Part shown: positions 53,309-61,681 of the stretch, piece by piece | Numbering within the stretch: the first letter of the stretch is position 1 | Layout: the number at the start of each line of letters is the position of its first letter | Assembly (NCBI RefSeq): GCF_051535215.1 | Contig: NZ_JBPPLY010000003.1 | Coordinates: forward strand, 248,001 to 312,000 | Source: Nitrobacter sp051535215 | Lineage (GTDB): Bacteria; Pseudomonadota; Alphaproteobacteria; Rhizobiales; Xanthobacteraceae | DNA length: 64,000 bases | Direction: 5' to 3' | Translations under genes and position numbers: made by a program | The notes under the pieces: model-generated | The model's input: the letters and a program-made list of their open reading frames with translations, nothing else | Databases searched by the model: none | Told to the model about the DNA's origin: nothing

Positions 53309-54676
53309 CTACACCATCATTATCACGGGGTTCTCGATCAGCGTCCTGAACGCACCGATCAGCTCCGCGCCGAGCGCGCCGTCGACCGCGCGGTGATCGC
53401 AACTCAGCGTCACGCTCATGATGTGCGCCGCCTCGATCTTCCCGCCCCGCACGACCGCACGTTCCTCGCTGGCGCCGACCGCGAGGATGGTGGCGTGCGG
53501 CGGGTTGATGACCGCGGTGAAATCCTTGATGCCGTACATGCCGAGGTTCGACACGGCCGTGGTGCCGCCCTGATATTCCTCGGGCTTGAGTTTTCGCGCC
53601 CGCGCCCGCGCGGCGAAGTCCTTCATTTCAGATGAGATCGCCGAGAGCGATTTCGTCTCCGCCTTACGGATGATCGGCGTGATCAGCCCGCCCGGCATCG
53701 CCACCGCGACCCCGATGTCGGAATGCTTATGTTTAAGCATGCCGCCTTCGGTCCAACTCACATTGGCATTCGGCACGCGCTGCAACGCAATCGCCATCGC
53801 CTTGATGACGAAGTCGTTGACCGACAATTTGTAGAGTGGCTTCTTCTCTTTATCCTTCGGTGCAGACGCGTTGATGTCCTCACGCGCGGCAAGCAGCCTG
53901 CCGATGTCGCAGTCCATCGTCAGATAGAAATGCGGAATGGTCTGGATCGAGGCGGTCAGGCGCTGCGCGATCGTACGCCGCATATTGTCATGCGGCACGA
54001 TCGCGTAGGAGCCGTCCTCGAACAGCGACAGAATCTGCTTGTCGGACATCGCGGGCGCGATTGACGGCGCGCCTGCGGGCGCAGCCGGTGCCTTCAGCCC
54101 CTTGCCGGATTTCGCCTGCTCCACATCGCGCGCGACGACGCGGCCATGAGGACCGCTGCCATCGATGCGCGCAAGCTCGATCCCCGCTTCCTTCGACAGC
54201 CGCCGCGCCAACGGCGAGGAGAAGATGCGGCCATGGCCGTTGGCGGAAGCCGTCGATGCTGCCTGCGCTCCTGACGATGCCGGCTTGGGCGCAGGAGCGC
54301 TGGAGGATGAGTCCGGGGTTCGAGTCGCTCCCTCGCTGCCAGCCTTCTCTCCCACCTTGGATTCTGCTTTTGCTTCGGCCTTCGGCTCGGCTTTCGCAGC
54401 GCCGCCGCTGCTCGCCGCCGCCTTCACGTCCTCGCCGTCACCGGCGAGCACCGCGATCACATTGTTGACCGGTACGTCCTGCGTACCTTCCGGCACCAGA
54501 ATCCTCGCGATGGTGCCCTCGTCCACCGCCTCGACCTCCATGGTCGCCTTGTCGGTCTCGATCTCGGCGATCACGTCGCCGGACTTGACCTTGTCGCCCT
54601 CCTTCTTGAGCCACTTGGCGAGGTTGCCCTTCTCCATCGTCGGCGACAGCGCGGGCATCAGGATGTTGATCGGCAT
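53309..54676 (-). CDS. pdhC: Pyruvate dehydrogenase E2 (dihydrolipoamide acetyltransferase)
   Basis: Core of the pyruvate dehydrogenase complex, moving acetyl groups to CoA. The 455-residue product has one lipoyl domain (lipoyl Lys in IETDKATMEVEA, about residue 43). An Ala/Ser/Glu linker leads to a subunit-binding domain (SPLARRLSKEAGIELARIDG) and the catalytic domain ending near the DHRAVDGA motif. Normally adjacent to pdhB; here a foreign-looking gene lies between them. Confidence 0.96.
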   Translation of the reverse strand: MPINILMPALSPTMEKGNLAKWLKKEGDKVKSGDVIAEIETDKATMEVEAVDEGTIARILVPEGTQDVPVNNVIAVLAGDGEDVKAAASSGGAAKAEPKAEAKAESKVGEKAGSEGATRTPDSSSSAPAPKPASSGAQAASTASANGHGRIFSSPLARRLSKEAGIELARIDGSGPHGRVVARDVEQAKSGKGLKAPAAPAGAPSIAPAMSDKQILSLFEDGSYAIVPHDNMRRTIAQRLTASIQTIPHFYLTMDCDIGRLLAAREDINASAPKDKEKKPLYKLSVNDFVIKAMAIALQRVPNANVSWTEGGMLKHKHSDIGVAVAMPGGLITPIIRKAETKSLSAISSEMKDFAARARARKLKPEEYQGGTTAVSNLGMYGIKDFTAVINPPHATILAVGASEERAVVRGGKIEAAHIMSVTLSCDHRAVDGALGAELIGAFRTLIENPVIMMV

Positions 54677-54685
54677 AATCGTCCT

Positions 54686-55123
54686 TCAATTCGCTAGTCG
54701 CCTGAATACCGGCTCTTCCATCGCAAGAAAATGAACCTGATTTCCCATACTGGAAACCAGATATTCCCTTATTTGATCTGCAGCCTTTGACTTCATCACT
54801 CCGGTTATTTTCAGAAGCTCTTCATAGACCGGAGTGTGACTTGATCGGGTAATGCGAAAGAACGGAGCCCGGAACGGCCCATTCGGCAGCTTTGGCAATT
54901 CTATTCCCGCCTCATAGAACTCATCTGCGATCACACGTACCCATACAGCTTTATTGATGGAACACTCCCATTGCTCCCAGTGATCGTCCTGCTCACGAAC
55001 ACAATCGATCGGCACCGAAAAGGTGTCATTCTTCCACGACCCTTCGGTTATAGAAAAATTCTTATAAGCTCCCGATGAAAGCGGCGTTTCCCACCACACA
55101 AGAGAATTTCCGCCATACAGCAT
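54686..55123 (-). CDS. Hypothetical low-GC gene inside the pdh operon
   Basis: A 145-residue soluble protein (MLYGGNSLVWWETPLSSGAY) of unknown function. Starts 18 bp after the pdhB stop and ends 9 bp before the pdhC start, so the operon stays intact. GC is about 48% against 60-65% in its neighbours, with AT-ending codons. Many aromatic residues (VWWETP, HWEQWECS) and a helical C-terminal half (AADQIREYLVSSM). No signal or membrane segment. Probably acquired. It could be a small enzyme-associated or immunity-type protein, but no family is recognised. Confidence 0.8.
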   Translation of the reverse strand: MLYGGNSLVWWETPLSSGAYKNFSITEGSWKNDTFSVPIDCVREQDDHWEQWECSINKAVWVRVIADEFYEAGIELPKLPNGPFRAPFFRITRSSHTPVYEELLKITGVMKSKAADQIREYLVSSMGNQVHFLAMEEPVFRRLAN

Positions 55124-55141
55124 TGGAAGTTCTTCCAGCTT

Positions 55142-56557
55142 CTACCGATAACAGACGGCCTTGGCCGCTTCGACAACTTCAGCCACCGACGGCAGCGCGA
55201 GCTTCTCGAGATTGGCCGCGTACGGCATCGGCACGTCCTTGCCCGAGACGCGCATTACCGGCGCGTCGAGATAATCAAACGCATGCTCCATGATCCGCGC
55301 GACGATCTCGGCACCGACGCCGGACTGCTGCCAGCCCTCCTCCACGGTCACCGCGCGACCGGTCTTCCGCACCGAGGCCACGATGGTGTCGGTATCCATC
55401 GGACGCAGCGTGCGCAGATCGATGACCTCGGCCTCGATGCTCTCCTTCGCGAGTTCATCGGCCGCCTTCAACGCATAAGTCATGCCGTTCGACCATGAGA
55501 CCAGCGTGACGTGTTGGCCGGCGCGCGCGATCCGCGCCTTGCCGATCGGCAGCACATAGTCTTCGAACTTCGGCACCGGACCGGTGTGCCCGTAAAGGAT
55601 TTCATTTTCGAGGAAGATCACCGGATTGGGGTCGCGGATCGCAGCTTTCAAAAGCCCTTTATAATCGGCGGCGGAATACGGCGCGATCACCTTAAGGCCC
55701 GGGATTTGCGAATACCACGCCGAATAATCCTGGCTGTGCTGGGCGGCGACGCGCGCGGCGGCGCCGTTCGGTCCCCGGAACACGATCGAACAGCCCATCT
55801 GCCCGCCGGACATGTAAAGCGTCTTGGCGGCGGAGTTGATGATCTGGTCGATCGCCTGCATCGCGAAATTGAAGGTCATGAACTCGACGATCGGCTTCAG
55901 GCCGGCAAACGCCGCGCCGACGCCGACGCCGGCAAAGCCATGCTCGGTAATCGGAGTATCGATCACGCGCCGCGCGCCGAACTCTTCCAAAAGGCCCTGC
56001 GAGACCTTGTAGGCGCCCTGATACTCAGCCACTTCCTCGCCCATCAGGAAGACGTCGCCGTCGCGGCGCATTTCCTCCGCCATGGCGTCGCGCAACGCCT
56101 CGCGGATGGTCATGGTCACCATCTCGGTGCCGGCGGGAATGTCGGGGTCCTCGGGAATCTCCGCCGCTGTGCCGGCAGGTCGCTTGGGATCCGAGATCAT
56201 CGGCTTGCCCTCGCCGACCGGCGCGCGGGATTCGGCGACCTCGCTGGACACATCTTGAGCGGGCATCCTGGCGGCCTTGGGCGCCTCCGCCTTGCCGAGA
56301 TCAGCGGCGCTTTCCCCATCCGCAAGAATGGTCGCGATCGGCGTGTTCACCGCGACATCGTTGGTGCCTTCCGGAATCAGGATCTTGCCGAGCGTGCCCT
56401 CGTCGGTCGCCTCGACCTCCATGGTGGCCTTGTCGGTCTCGATCTCGGCGATGACGTCGCCGGACCGCACCGCCTCGCCCTCTTTCTTCAGCCACTTGGC
56501 GAGGTTGCCCTTTTCCATCGTCGGCGAAAGCGCGGGCATCAGAACTTGGATTGGCAT
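55142..56557 (-). CDS. pdhB: Pyruvate dehydrogenase E1 beta subunit with N-terminal lipoyl domain
   Basis: Beta subunit of the alpha2-beta2 E1. The 471-residue product carries an extra N-terminal lipoyl domain (about 1-78, IETDKATMEVEA), as in other alphaproteobacteria, and a linker to about residue 140. The transketolase-like domain then begins VTMTIREALRDAMAEEM and includes the conserved GEEVAEYQGAYKVSQGLL. The lipoyl domain is nearly identical in sequence to that of pdhC. Confidence 0.96.
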   Translation of the reverse strand: MPIQVLMPALSPTMEKGNLAKWLKKEGEAVRSGDVIAEIETDKATMEVEATDEGTLGKILIPEGTNDVAVNTPIATILADGESAADLGKAEAPKAARMPAQDVSSEVAESRAPVGEGKPMISDPKRPAGTAAEIPEDPDIPAGTEMVTMTIREALRDAMAEEMRRDGDVFLMGEEVAEYQGAYKVSQGLLEEFGARRVIDTPITEHGFAGVGVGAAFAGLKPIVEFMTFNFAMQAIDQIINSAAKTLYMSGGQMGCSIVFRGPNGAAARVAAQHSQDYSAWYSQIPGLKVIAPYSAADYKGLLKAAIRDPNPVIFLENEILYGHTGPVPKFEDYVLPIGKARIARAGQHVTLVSWSNGMTYALKAADELAKESIEAEVIDLRTLRPMDTDTIVASVRKTGRAVTVEEGWQQSGVGAEIVARIMEHAFDYLDAPVMRVSGKDVPMPYAANLEKLALPSVAEVVEAAKAVCYR

Positions 56558-56583
56558 GGTCGCTCCGAAAAAGGCTTGCGCGC

Positions 56584-57606
56584 TCAGCGGTAAATGTCGG
56601 TGTAAAGTTCGGATGCGTCAGGCTCGGGATCGTTCTGCGCGAAGTCCGCGGCCATATTGACGATCTCGCGCACCTTAGCGTCGATCTTCTTCAGTTCGTC
56701 CTCGGCGACCTTGTCCGCCAGCAGCCGGTTGCGGACCTGTTCGATCGGATCCTGATCGTGCCGGACCTTGTCGACCTCCTCGCGCGTGCGGTACTTCGCG
56801 GGGTCGGACATCGAGTGGCCGCGATAGCGGTAGGTCTGCATCTCCAGGATATAAGGGCCGTTGCCCTCGCGGCACCACTTCACCGCCCTGTCGCCCGCCG
56901 CCTTCACGGCACGGACGTCCATCCCGTCGACCTGCTCGCCGGGAATGTTGAAGGACACGCCGCGCTTGGAGAAATCGGTCTGCGCAGACGAGCGCGTCAC
57001 CGACGTGCCCATCGCGTAGCGATTGTTCTCGATGATGTAGACCACCGGAAGCTTCCAAAGCTCCGCCATGTTGAAGCTCTCATAAACCTGGCCCTGATTG
57101 GCGGCGCCGTCTCCGAAATAAGCGAGGCTGACGCGGTCGTTGCCGCGGTAGCGGTTGGCGAAGGCAAGGCCGGTTCCGAGCGACACCTGCGCGCCGACGA
57201 TGCCGTGGCCGCCGTAGAAGTGCTTCTCCTTGCTGAACATATGCATGGAGCCGCCCTTGCCCTTGGAATAGCCGCCGCGACGCCCGGTCAGTTCGGCCAT
57301 TACGCCCTTGGCATCCATGCCGCAGGCCAGCATGTGGCCATGGTCGCGGTATCCGGTGATGACCTGATCGCCCTTTCCGAGCGTCATCTGCATCCCGACC
57401 ACGATCGCTTCCTGACCGATGTAGAGATGGCAGAAGCCGCCGATCGCACCCATTCCATAGAGCTGGCCGGCCTTTTCCTCGAAACGGCGGATCAGCAGCA
57501 TGTCGCGCAAGGCTTGAAGGTCCTGCTCGCGCGTGAACGCGGGGGGCGACCCGCTCTCCGAGCCGTTGTCTGCTGTCTGCGCGACGCTTTTCTTGGATGC
57601 GGCCAT
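56584..57606 (-). CDS. pdhA: Pyruvate dehydrogenase E1 alpha subunit
   Basis: TPP-dependent alpha subunit, 340 residues from ATG 57606. The TPP motif GDGAANQGQVYESFNMA ... NN is intact, as is the phosphorylation-loop-like region YRYRGHSMSDPAKYRTREE. The in-frame extension to 57657 is not needed. First gene of the operon; ftsB lies 198 bp upstream in the same direction. Confidence 0.97.
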   Translation of the reverse strand: MAASKKSVAQTADNGSESGSPPAFTREQDLQALRDMLLIRRFEEKAGQLYGMGAIGGFCHLYIGQEAIVVGMQMTLGKGDQVITGYRDHGHMLACGMDAKGVMAELTGRRGGYSKGKGGSMHMFSKEKHFYGGHGIVGAQVSLGTGLAFANRYRGNDRVSLAYFGDGAANQGQVYESFNMAELWKLPVVYIIENNRYAMGTSVTRSSAQTDFSKRGVSFNIPGEQVDGMDVRAVKAAGDRAVKWCREGNGPYILEMQTYRYRGHSMSDPAKYRTREEVDKVRHDQDPIEQVRNRLLADKVAEDELKKIDAKVREIVNMAADFAQNDPEPDASELYTDIYR

Positions 57607-57804
57607 GTCAAATCCGGATGCGGGAAGGATCACCTTCTCTAGCTCAACTCGCACCACCTTGAAAGCGCGCGATCAAATTGATGCGCACCGCTTCCGCATT
57701 GCAGCGTCAGCGAAATTCCATGACCGAAAAAGGAACGTTTTTGAAATTAGACGACAGGTTTTCGCGGTCGGACGCAATCACGCGCAAGGGCTGCCGGCGT
57801 CGGA

Positions 57805-58122
57805 TTATTTCGGGCGGATGACGTGAACGAGATCGCGCGGGTTGGCGTAGTCGAGTTGGAAGCGGACACGCTCGTCCAGCATGTCAGGGTCGATTCCGCT
57901 CGAGCGCAGGAGCGCGACCCGCTTCTCGCCCTCGGCACGCTCCGCCTTCAGCCGCGCCAGCTCGGAAGTCAGCGCGACGATCTCCTGGTCAAGCTCCTGC
58001 CGGGCATTCAGCCCGTACTTGCCGGTATAGGCGTTGACGCCGAAATAGCCGACGATCATCGCCGCCATCGTGTAGAGGGCGAGCCCGGTAAGCAGCGATT
58101 TGAGTCGTGAACGCGAGACCAT
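57805..58122 (-). CDS. ftsB: Septum formation initiator FtsB/DivIC family protein
   Basis: A 105-residue bitopic membrane protein with a membrane segment at about 8-28, then a coiled coil (LNARQELDQEIVALTSELARLKAE) and a short DivIC-type end. It helps assemble the division complex. Usually found between eno and pdhA in alphaproteobacteria; here four genes separate it from eno. Confidence 0.85.
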   Translation of the reverse strand: MVSRSRLKSLLTGLALYTMAAMIVGYFGVNAYTGKYGLNARQELDQEIVALTSELARLKAERAEGEKRVALLRSSGIDPDMLDERVRFQLDYANPRDLVHVIRPK

Positions 58123-58182
58123 GGCCAGACGATGCGGCGACCCGGTTAAGGCTTCGCTAATGGTCGGCCCTCGCGCAGCCTC

Positions 58183-58740
58183 CTATTTCTTCTGCTGCGC
58201 GACCCAGGCGGCGAAGGCCTTGATGTAGGCTTCGAGAAACTCGCGCAGGGAGGTCTTGACCAGCTCGCCGTTTTCGTCGAACGCATCGCCAATGCCGCCG
58301 ACATAGGCCTCCGGCTGCTGCAACACCGGCACGTTGAGGAATACCAGCGATTGGCGCAGATGATGATTGGCGCCGAACCCACCAATGGCGCCCGGCGAAT
58401 TGCTGATGACGCCGCCGGGCTTGCCGTCGAAGACGCTCTGTCCGTAGGGGCGCGATCCGACATCGATGGCGTTTTTGAGAACGCCCGGAACGGACCGGTT
58501 GTATTCGGGAGTCACGAACAGGACGGCATCCGCCTTCTTCACGCGCTCGCGGAAACTCACCCAATCGGCTGGCGGCGTAGCCTCAAGATCCTGATTGTAG
58601 AACGACAATTCGTTGAGCGTGATGACGTCGAGCTTTAGCGAGGATGGCGCAAGCTTCGTCAAGGCCTTGGCGATTTTCAGGGAGAATGACTCTCGGCGAA
58701 GGCTGCCGACGATAACGGCGACGCTGAATTGGGATGCCAT
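58183..58740 (-). CDS. NADPH-dependent FMN reductase
   Basis: A 185-residue flavodoxin-like reductase of the NADPH-dependent FMN/azoreductase family. It starts VAVIVGSLRRESFSLKIAKAL (phosphate loop) and has FVTPEYNRSVPGVLKNAIDV, which holds the flavin. Possible quinone, chromate or FMN reductase. Its substrate is not determined. Confidence 0.88.
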   Translation of the reverse strand: MASQFSVAVIVGSLRRESFSLKIAKALTKLAPSSLKLDVITLNELSFYNQDLEATPPADWVSFRERVKKADAVLFVTPEYNRSVPGVLKNAIDVGSRPYGQSVFDGKPGGVISNSPGAIGGFGANHHLRQSLVFLNVPVLQQPEAYVGGIGDAFDENGELVKTSLREFLEAYIKAFAAWVAQQKK

Positions 58741-58874
58741 GATCGATCCTGTGGTTGTGCCGCTTCAAATCCGGCGGGTCCTGAACAATGCAAATGCATC
58801 TATTTATCGGAACCTTTATTGCAAGTCGCAAGATTGATTCGCGCTTCCGATTGACGACGCCCGCGTTGCGCCAA

Positions 58875-59462
58875 TCAATACACGCCGGGAATAATCCGTT
58901 TTGTTTCCTTCATGTAGCGCCGATAGTCGTCGCCAAAGGCTTCGATCATCATCCGCTCCTCGAAATTCACGCGCGCGAAGAACAACAACGCCACGGCGAG
59001 AAGCCCGCTCAGTGCAGCGACGAGATTCGGCAGCAGGCAGGCTTGCGCGGCCGCCCACAGCCAGAACGACGCATACATCGGATGGCGGATTGATCGGTAC
59101 ACGCCGTTGCGGACAACCCGATGCCCCTCCCGCACCTCAAGCGCCGCCGACCACTGCCGGCCGAGATCCTTGTGCGAACGACGAAATAACCAAAGCGAAA
59201 ATGCGAACAATGCGGCGCCGGACAAGACGAGCCCGTAACCCGGATCATAGGCGAACGCACGCGGCCATCCCGTCGCAAGATTGAGAGCCGGGATCGCGAA
59301 CAGGCCGAGAAAGGCGACAGCCAAAAGCGCGCGCTCGCGCCAGGCGCCGTCGCGCCGCAAGGTCGCGGTGCGCCGCGCCCGCCGAGCGTAGGGATAGCGG
59401 ATGACGAACCAGGCGACGATGCCGACGAGCCAGATCGTCTGTCCGAGCGCAATGGAGGACAT
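58875..59462 (-). CDS. Isoprenylcysteine carboxyl methyltransferase-family membrane protein
   Basis: A 195-residue membrane protein from ATG 59462 with about five hydrophobic segments. The C-terminal region GVYRSIRHPMYASFWLWAAA ... RVNFEERMMIEAFGDDYRRYMKETKRIIPGVY is the ICMT/phospholipid methyltransferase signature. The substrate is probably a lipid or hydrophobic molecule; bacterial members are poorly known. It lies 14 bp after the upstream hydrolase gene, so the two are probably co-transcribed. Confidence 0.85.
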   Translation of the reverse strand: MSSIALGQTIWLVGIVAWFVIRYPYARRARRTATLRRDGAWRERALLAVAFLGLFAIPALNLATGWPRAFAYDPGYGLVLSGAALFAFSLWLFRRSHKDLGRQWSAALEVREGHRVVRNGVYRSIRHPMYASFWLWAAAQACLLPNLVAALSGLLAVALLFFARVNFEERMMIEAFGDDYRRYMKETKRIIPGVY

Positions 59463-59476
59463 GATCAACGCTGCGC

Positions 59477-60727
59477 CTAAACCGCGTCGGCGGCGGCATC
59501 CGCCGGAATGGCCGCTGCCGTCGCCACAGGCCGGGCTTTCGTAAGAAGAGCACCATCCTCTCCGAAGCGCTCGACTCCGCCGCGCGGCGCGGTGATCTCG
59601 TCGAACGGCAGCGGGCCACAGATGATGAGGCAATGGTCGTAATTGGCGCGCACGCTGTTTCCCATCAGGAACTTGTAGTGCAACAGCATGAAGTTGAAGC
59701 GGTGACGGCGGAAGCTGGCCTTGTCCATCATGTCGTGCAACTGCACGCGCCGGATGTTCGGACGTCCGTCGGAGCGCTCGCGGCTGAAACGCTTCAATGT
59801 GACCGGATCGAAGCGGTAAAAACTGATGGCGTCATCGCGCGCGTGATATTCGGTCCATCGGATTCGAGGCTCGTCGGCGACCGTTTGCGTGGCCTGACGA
59901 ATGCGCTCCCCGCGCGAATGCAGCGAGAACTTCGGAATGGTGGCGCCGACGGTCAGGATGCACAGCGGAGGGCCGCACCTCGCAAGCTCCGGTTCGCGCT
60001 CAAGCGCGCGCGCAACCGCATCCATCACCAGCGCGGCGCCGAGACAATGGCCGACAACGACGATCTCGTCGACATCGGCGTTACGAACTCTCTCGAGAAT
60101 TCGTTCCGCGAACTGTTCGATCCGCGCATCCATGCGCGGCCGCTTTCCGTAGACGAACTCACGCGAGAAGATCCAGTCGTCGAACACGTGATTGATCGGC
60201 CATCGCCAGCCCAACAGGTACAGCAGACCTGCCGTCATGCCGACGGTCGACGCCGCCATGAGCAGGATTGCCGCAAACCCGGTGACGCCGGCGAGCCGAA
60301 CCAGACCGTACCCTATGACGGCCCCGCACGCGGCAAACCCTGCGAGATACAGATACGGGAATAGAAAGAAGCCGGCATATTTCCAGCTCGAATACATGAA
60401 ACGAAACAGCGTGCCGGTCAGGACGAAGTCGGCCAGCGTGGTGAAGGCCTCACACAGACGCGACCACATGCCGCGAGCATGATCTTCCCGGATCAGATCG
60501 TCCCACCTCAGCATTTCGTAGGACGTACGGGTGTTCCAGTTGGGACCCGAGGCCTCCATCTCCCATGACGCGCTGACCGGCGTCGCCTCGATGCCGCTCA
60601 CGATTTCAGCACGAACGCCCCAGGTTCGCTGAAACAGCGACAGCGACCGGCGGAACCGGTCGAGTTGCTGCTCGGGCGAGATCGGATCGTATCCGCCAAT
60701 ATGAAAGACATGCCGCCTTGCGATCAT
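59477..60727 (-). CDS. Membrane-anchored alpha/beta-hydrolase-like protein with Cys nucleophile position
   Basis: A 416-residue protein from ATG 60727. A soluble N-terminal part (HVFHIGGYDPISPEQQ) is followed by two or three membrane segments at about 117-173. An alpha/beta-hydrolase core has the elbow IVVVGHCLGAALVMD, in which the usual GxSxG Ser is Cys228 (codon TGT). A downstream His-containing stretch is also present (LHDMMDKASFRRHRFNFMLL). Function unknown. It is divergent from a second hydrolase with the normal GHSYG motif and upstream of an ICMT-type gene. Confidence 0.75.
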   Translation of the reverse strand: MIARRHVFHIGGYDPISPEQQLDRFRRSLSLFQRTWGVRAEIVSGIEATPVSASWEMEASGPNWNTRTSYEMLRWDDLIREDHARGMWSRLCEAFTTLADFVLTGTLFRFMYSSWKYAGFFLFPYLYLAGFAACGAVIGYGLVRLAGVTGFAAILLMAASTVGMTAGLLYLLGWRWPINHVFDDWIFSREFVYGKRPRMDARIEQFAERILERVRNADVDEIVVVGHCLGAALVMDAVARALEREPELARCGPPLCILTVGATIPKFSLHSRGERIRQATQTVADEPRIRWTEYHARDDAISFYRFDPVTLKRFSRERSDGRPNIRRVQLHDMMDKASFRRHRFNFMLLHYKFLMGNSVRANYDHCLIICGPLPFDEITAPRGGVERFGEDGALLTKARPVATAAAIPADAAADAV

Positions 60728-60949
60728 GCAATCCGTCACTTCCTCGCTGTTATCGAACAGTGTTTTTGCATGAATTCATTCTGGCCACGATCAGGATACT
60801 ACAGAATCCGGCTGCGAATACGTGTCCGGAGACACGATCAGTTGTGACGTTTCAATCACAACCCACAGGATTTATGGCGGCGCGATTGACGGGAGAACGT
60901 GGAGGCGAAATATAGTGCGATCCGCACGTCATCTGAACTGGAACCTTTG

Positions 60950-61624
60950 ATGCTGAGCATTTTCCAGCCTGCGCGCCGCGGCCTGCATGCCGCAATGGTA
61001 AGTCTGTTCCTGATGATCGGCGGGATGCTGACAACGTCGGCCGACGCGCAGACCATCGCGCCGCACCGGCCCGGCCACGTCTACCTGATGCGCGGCCTGT
61101 TTAACGTCTTTTCTCTTGGCATGGACGAGTTGGCCGCGAAACTCGAGAAAGTCGGCGTAAGGGCCGAGGCCGTCTCCTATACATCCTGGTCATCGCTTGC
61201 CGACAGCATCACAGCCCAGTATCACGCGGGCAATCGCGAGCCCGTCATCCTGATGGGCCATTCCTACGGCGCGGACACGACGATTTCCCTGGCGCGCAAG
61301 TTGAACGCCAACAGAATTCCCGTGGCGCTGATCGTGAACTTCGATCCGACCGCGCCGGACCGGGTTCCACCGAACGTGCGCCGAATCATCAATTTCTACG
61401 TGCCAACCGCATGGGGCCGTCCCGTCGAGCCCGGCAAACAGTTCCGCGGCAGCCTTTCCAACCTCAATGAAAGCGGCGCCTACAACCATTTCGTGATCGA
61501 CAAGGCCGATGCCCTCCATCGCCAGGCGATCGCGGCGGTGCTGCAGGCGGTCGGCGGGGGCACCCATCGTGTCAAGCGGCCCGCCAAACGCCATGAGGTC
61601 TCGGCCGCACCTGCGGCGCAGTAA
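60950..61624 (+). CDS. Exported alpha/beta-hydrolase-like protein
   Basis: A 224-residue exported protein from ATG 60950. Signal sequence to about residue 34 (SADAQ), then HVYLMRGLFNVFSLGMDELA, which resembles lipase-like oxyanion loops, and the nucleophile elbow LMGHSYGAD with Ser105. The C-terminal region has GAYNHFVIDK with a possible catalytic His. Probably a periplasmic esterase or lipase-like enzyme. It is unrelated in length to the divergent membrane hydrolase. Confidence 0.78.
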   Translation: MLSIFQPARRGLHAAMVSLFLMIGGMLTTSADAQTIAPHRPGHVYLMRGLFNVFSLGMDELAAKLEKVGVRAEAVSYTSWSSLADSITAQYHAGNREPVILMGHSYGADTTISLARKLNANRIPVALIVNFDPTAPDRVPPNVRRIINFYVPTAWGRPVEPGKQFRGSLSNLNESGAYNHFVIDKADALHRQAIAAVLQAVGGGTHRVKRPAKRHEVSAAPAAQ

Positions 61625-61681
61625 GCGGCAAGGCACAATCCTAATGCGCCGGCCGCCTGTTTATCCGCCCGAGTAGGAGCG

